Source of the DNA: Pedosphaera sp.
Lineage (GTDB): Bacteria > Verrucomicrobiota > Verrucomicrobiia > Limisphaerales > Pedosphaeraceae
DNA length: 14,831 nucleotides
NCBI GenBank assembly: GCA_028293465.1
Contig: JAQGOT010000129.1
Location: 1-14,831, forward strand
Reading direction: 5' to 3'
Shown one piece after another: positions 14,688 to 14,831 of the stretch; the first letter of the stretch is position 1; each line of letters opens with the position of its first letter. Below the pieces are notes generated by a model. It saw only the letters and a program-made list of their open reading frames with translations, did not search any database and was not told the origin of the DNA. A program made the translations under genes and the position numbers.

Positions 14688-14831
14688 GTGGGTAAGCGGG
14701 TGAGCCGGTGAGTGGGACGGGGTACCGTGGCGATGCCATCGGTGTAATCTTTGCGGGGCCCATCCGCAAACTGCCCCCGGTTTGGAGGCCGAGGACTGGA
14801 GGTTGGCCAGCGGACTTGGCTCAACGTGCCG
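14688..14831. other. Right-edge sequence, no feature seen
   Basis: The 144 bases after argG show no open frame with protein character, no terminator-like hairpin with a T-run and no recognisable start of a following gene. A purine-rich stretch (GTGGGTAAGCGGGTGAGCCG) follows the stop directly. Confidence 0.4.

Noticed and set aside
1..14831. CRISPR array, tRNA or rRNA genes, prophage or defence genes
   Set aside because: No regularly spaced repeats, RNA-gene signatures, phage structural proteins, nucleases or toxin-antitoxin pairs are recognisable.

Overview
The window most likely comes from a Gram-negative-type bacterium of the phylum Verrucomicrobiota, probably the Limisphaerales/Pedosphaera branch (former subdivision 3). 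This is an inference. It rests on two adjacent membrane-anchored HEAT-repeat proteins opening with an HWREPxYxGK motif, on a C-terminal tail of a glycosidase that I associate with exported proteins of that group, on a PadR/HAAS regulatory pair, on repeats in the gaps between genes, and on the scarcity of good Shine-Dalgarno sites. A Kdo-pathway isomerase (kdsD) implies lipopolysaccharide.

Layout. Positions 1-954 (minus) hold a PadR regulator followed at once by a membrane protein with an N-terminal HAAS-like domain; the latter runs off the left edge. Divergent from it, 1108-2849 (plus) holds kdsD and, 2 bases later, an exported alpha/beta-hydrolase. The convergent gap 2850-3142 contains a perfect 28-bp inverted repeat. 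Positions 3143-6192 (minus) hold two paralogous HEAT-repeat proteins joined by an ATGA overlap. A gap with two palindromes leads to 6553-6972 (minus), a double zinc-ribbon TM2-domain protein. Divergent from that is a CDF-family metal transporter (7213-8097), then a small zinc-ribbon membrane protein (8425-8883).

A complete IS630-family element occupies 8895-9905, with DD34E transposase, imperfect terminal inverted repeats and TA on both sides. It lies between the small zinc-ribbon gene and a 65-residue DUF5989-type membrane protein (9942-10139). Without the element those two genes would be only 45 bases apart. Convergent to them is a SAM-dependent methyltransferase (10183-11157, minus).

The right end carries a secreted GH27-type glycosidase with an NPCBM domain and a C-terminal sorting-like tail (11536-13350), then argininosuccinate synthase argG (13455-14687).

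Most of the window is a patchwork of housekeeping, envelope and carbohydrate genes. Points that merit attention are the Asp-to-Glu change at the expected GH27 nucleophile, the IS630 insertion between two small membrane-protein genes, the HEAT pair with shared end motifs, and the 28-bp inverted repeat. I see no tRNA, rRNA, CRISPR array, prophage or recognisable defence system.
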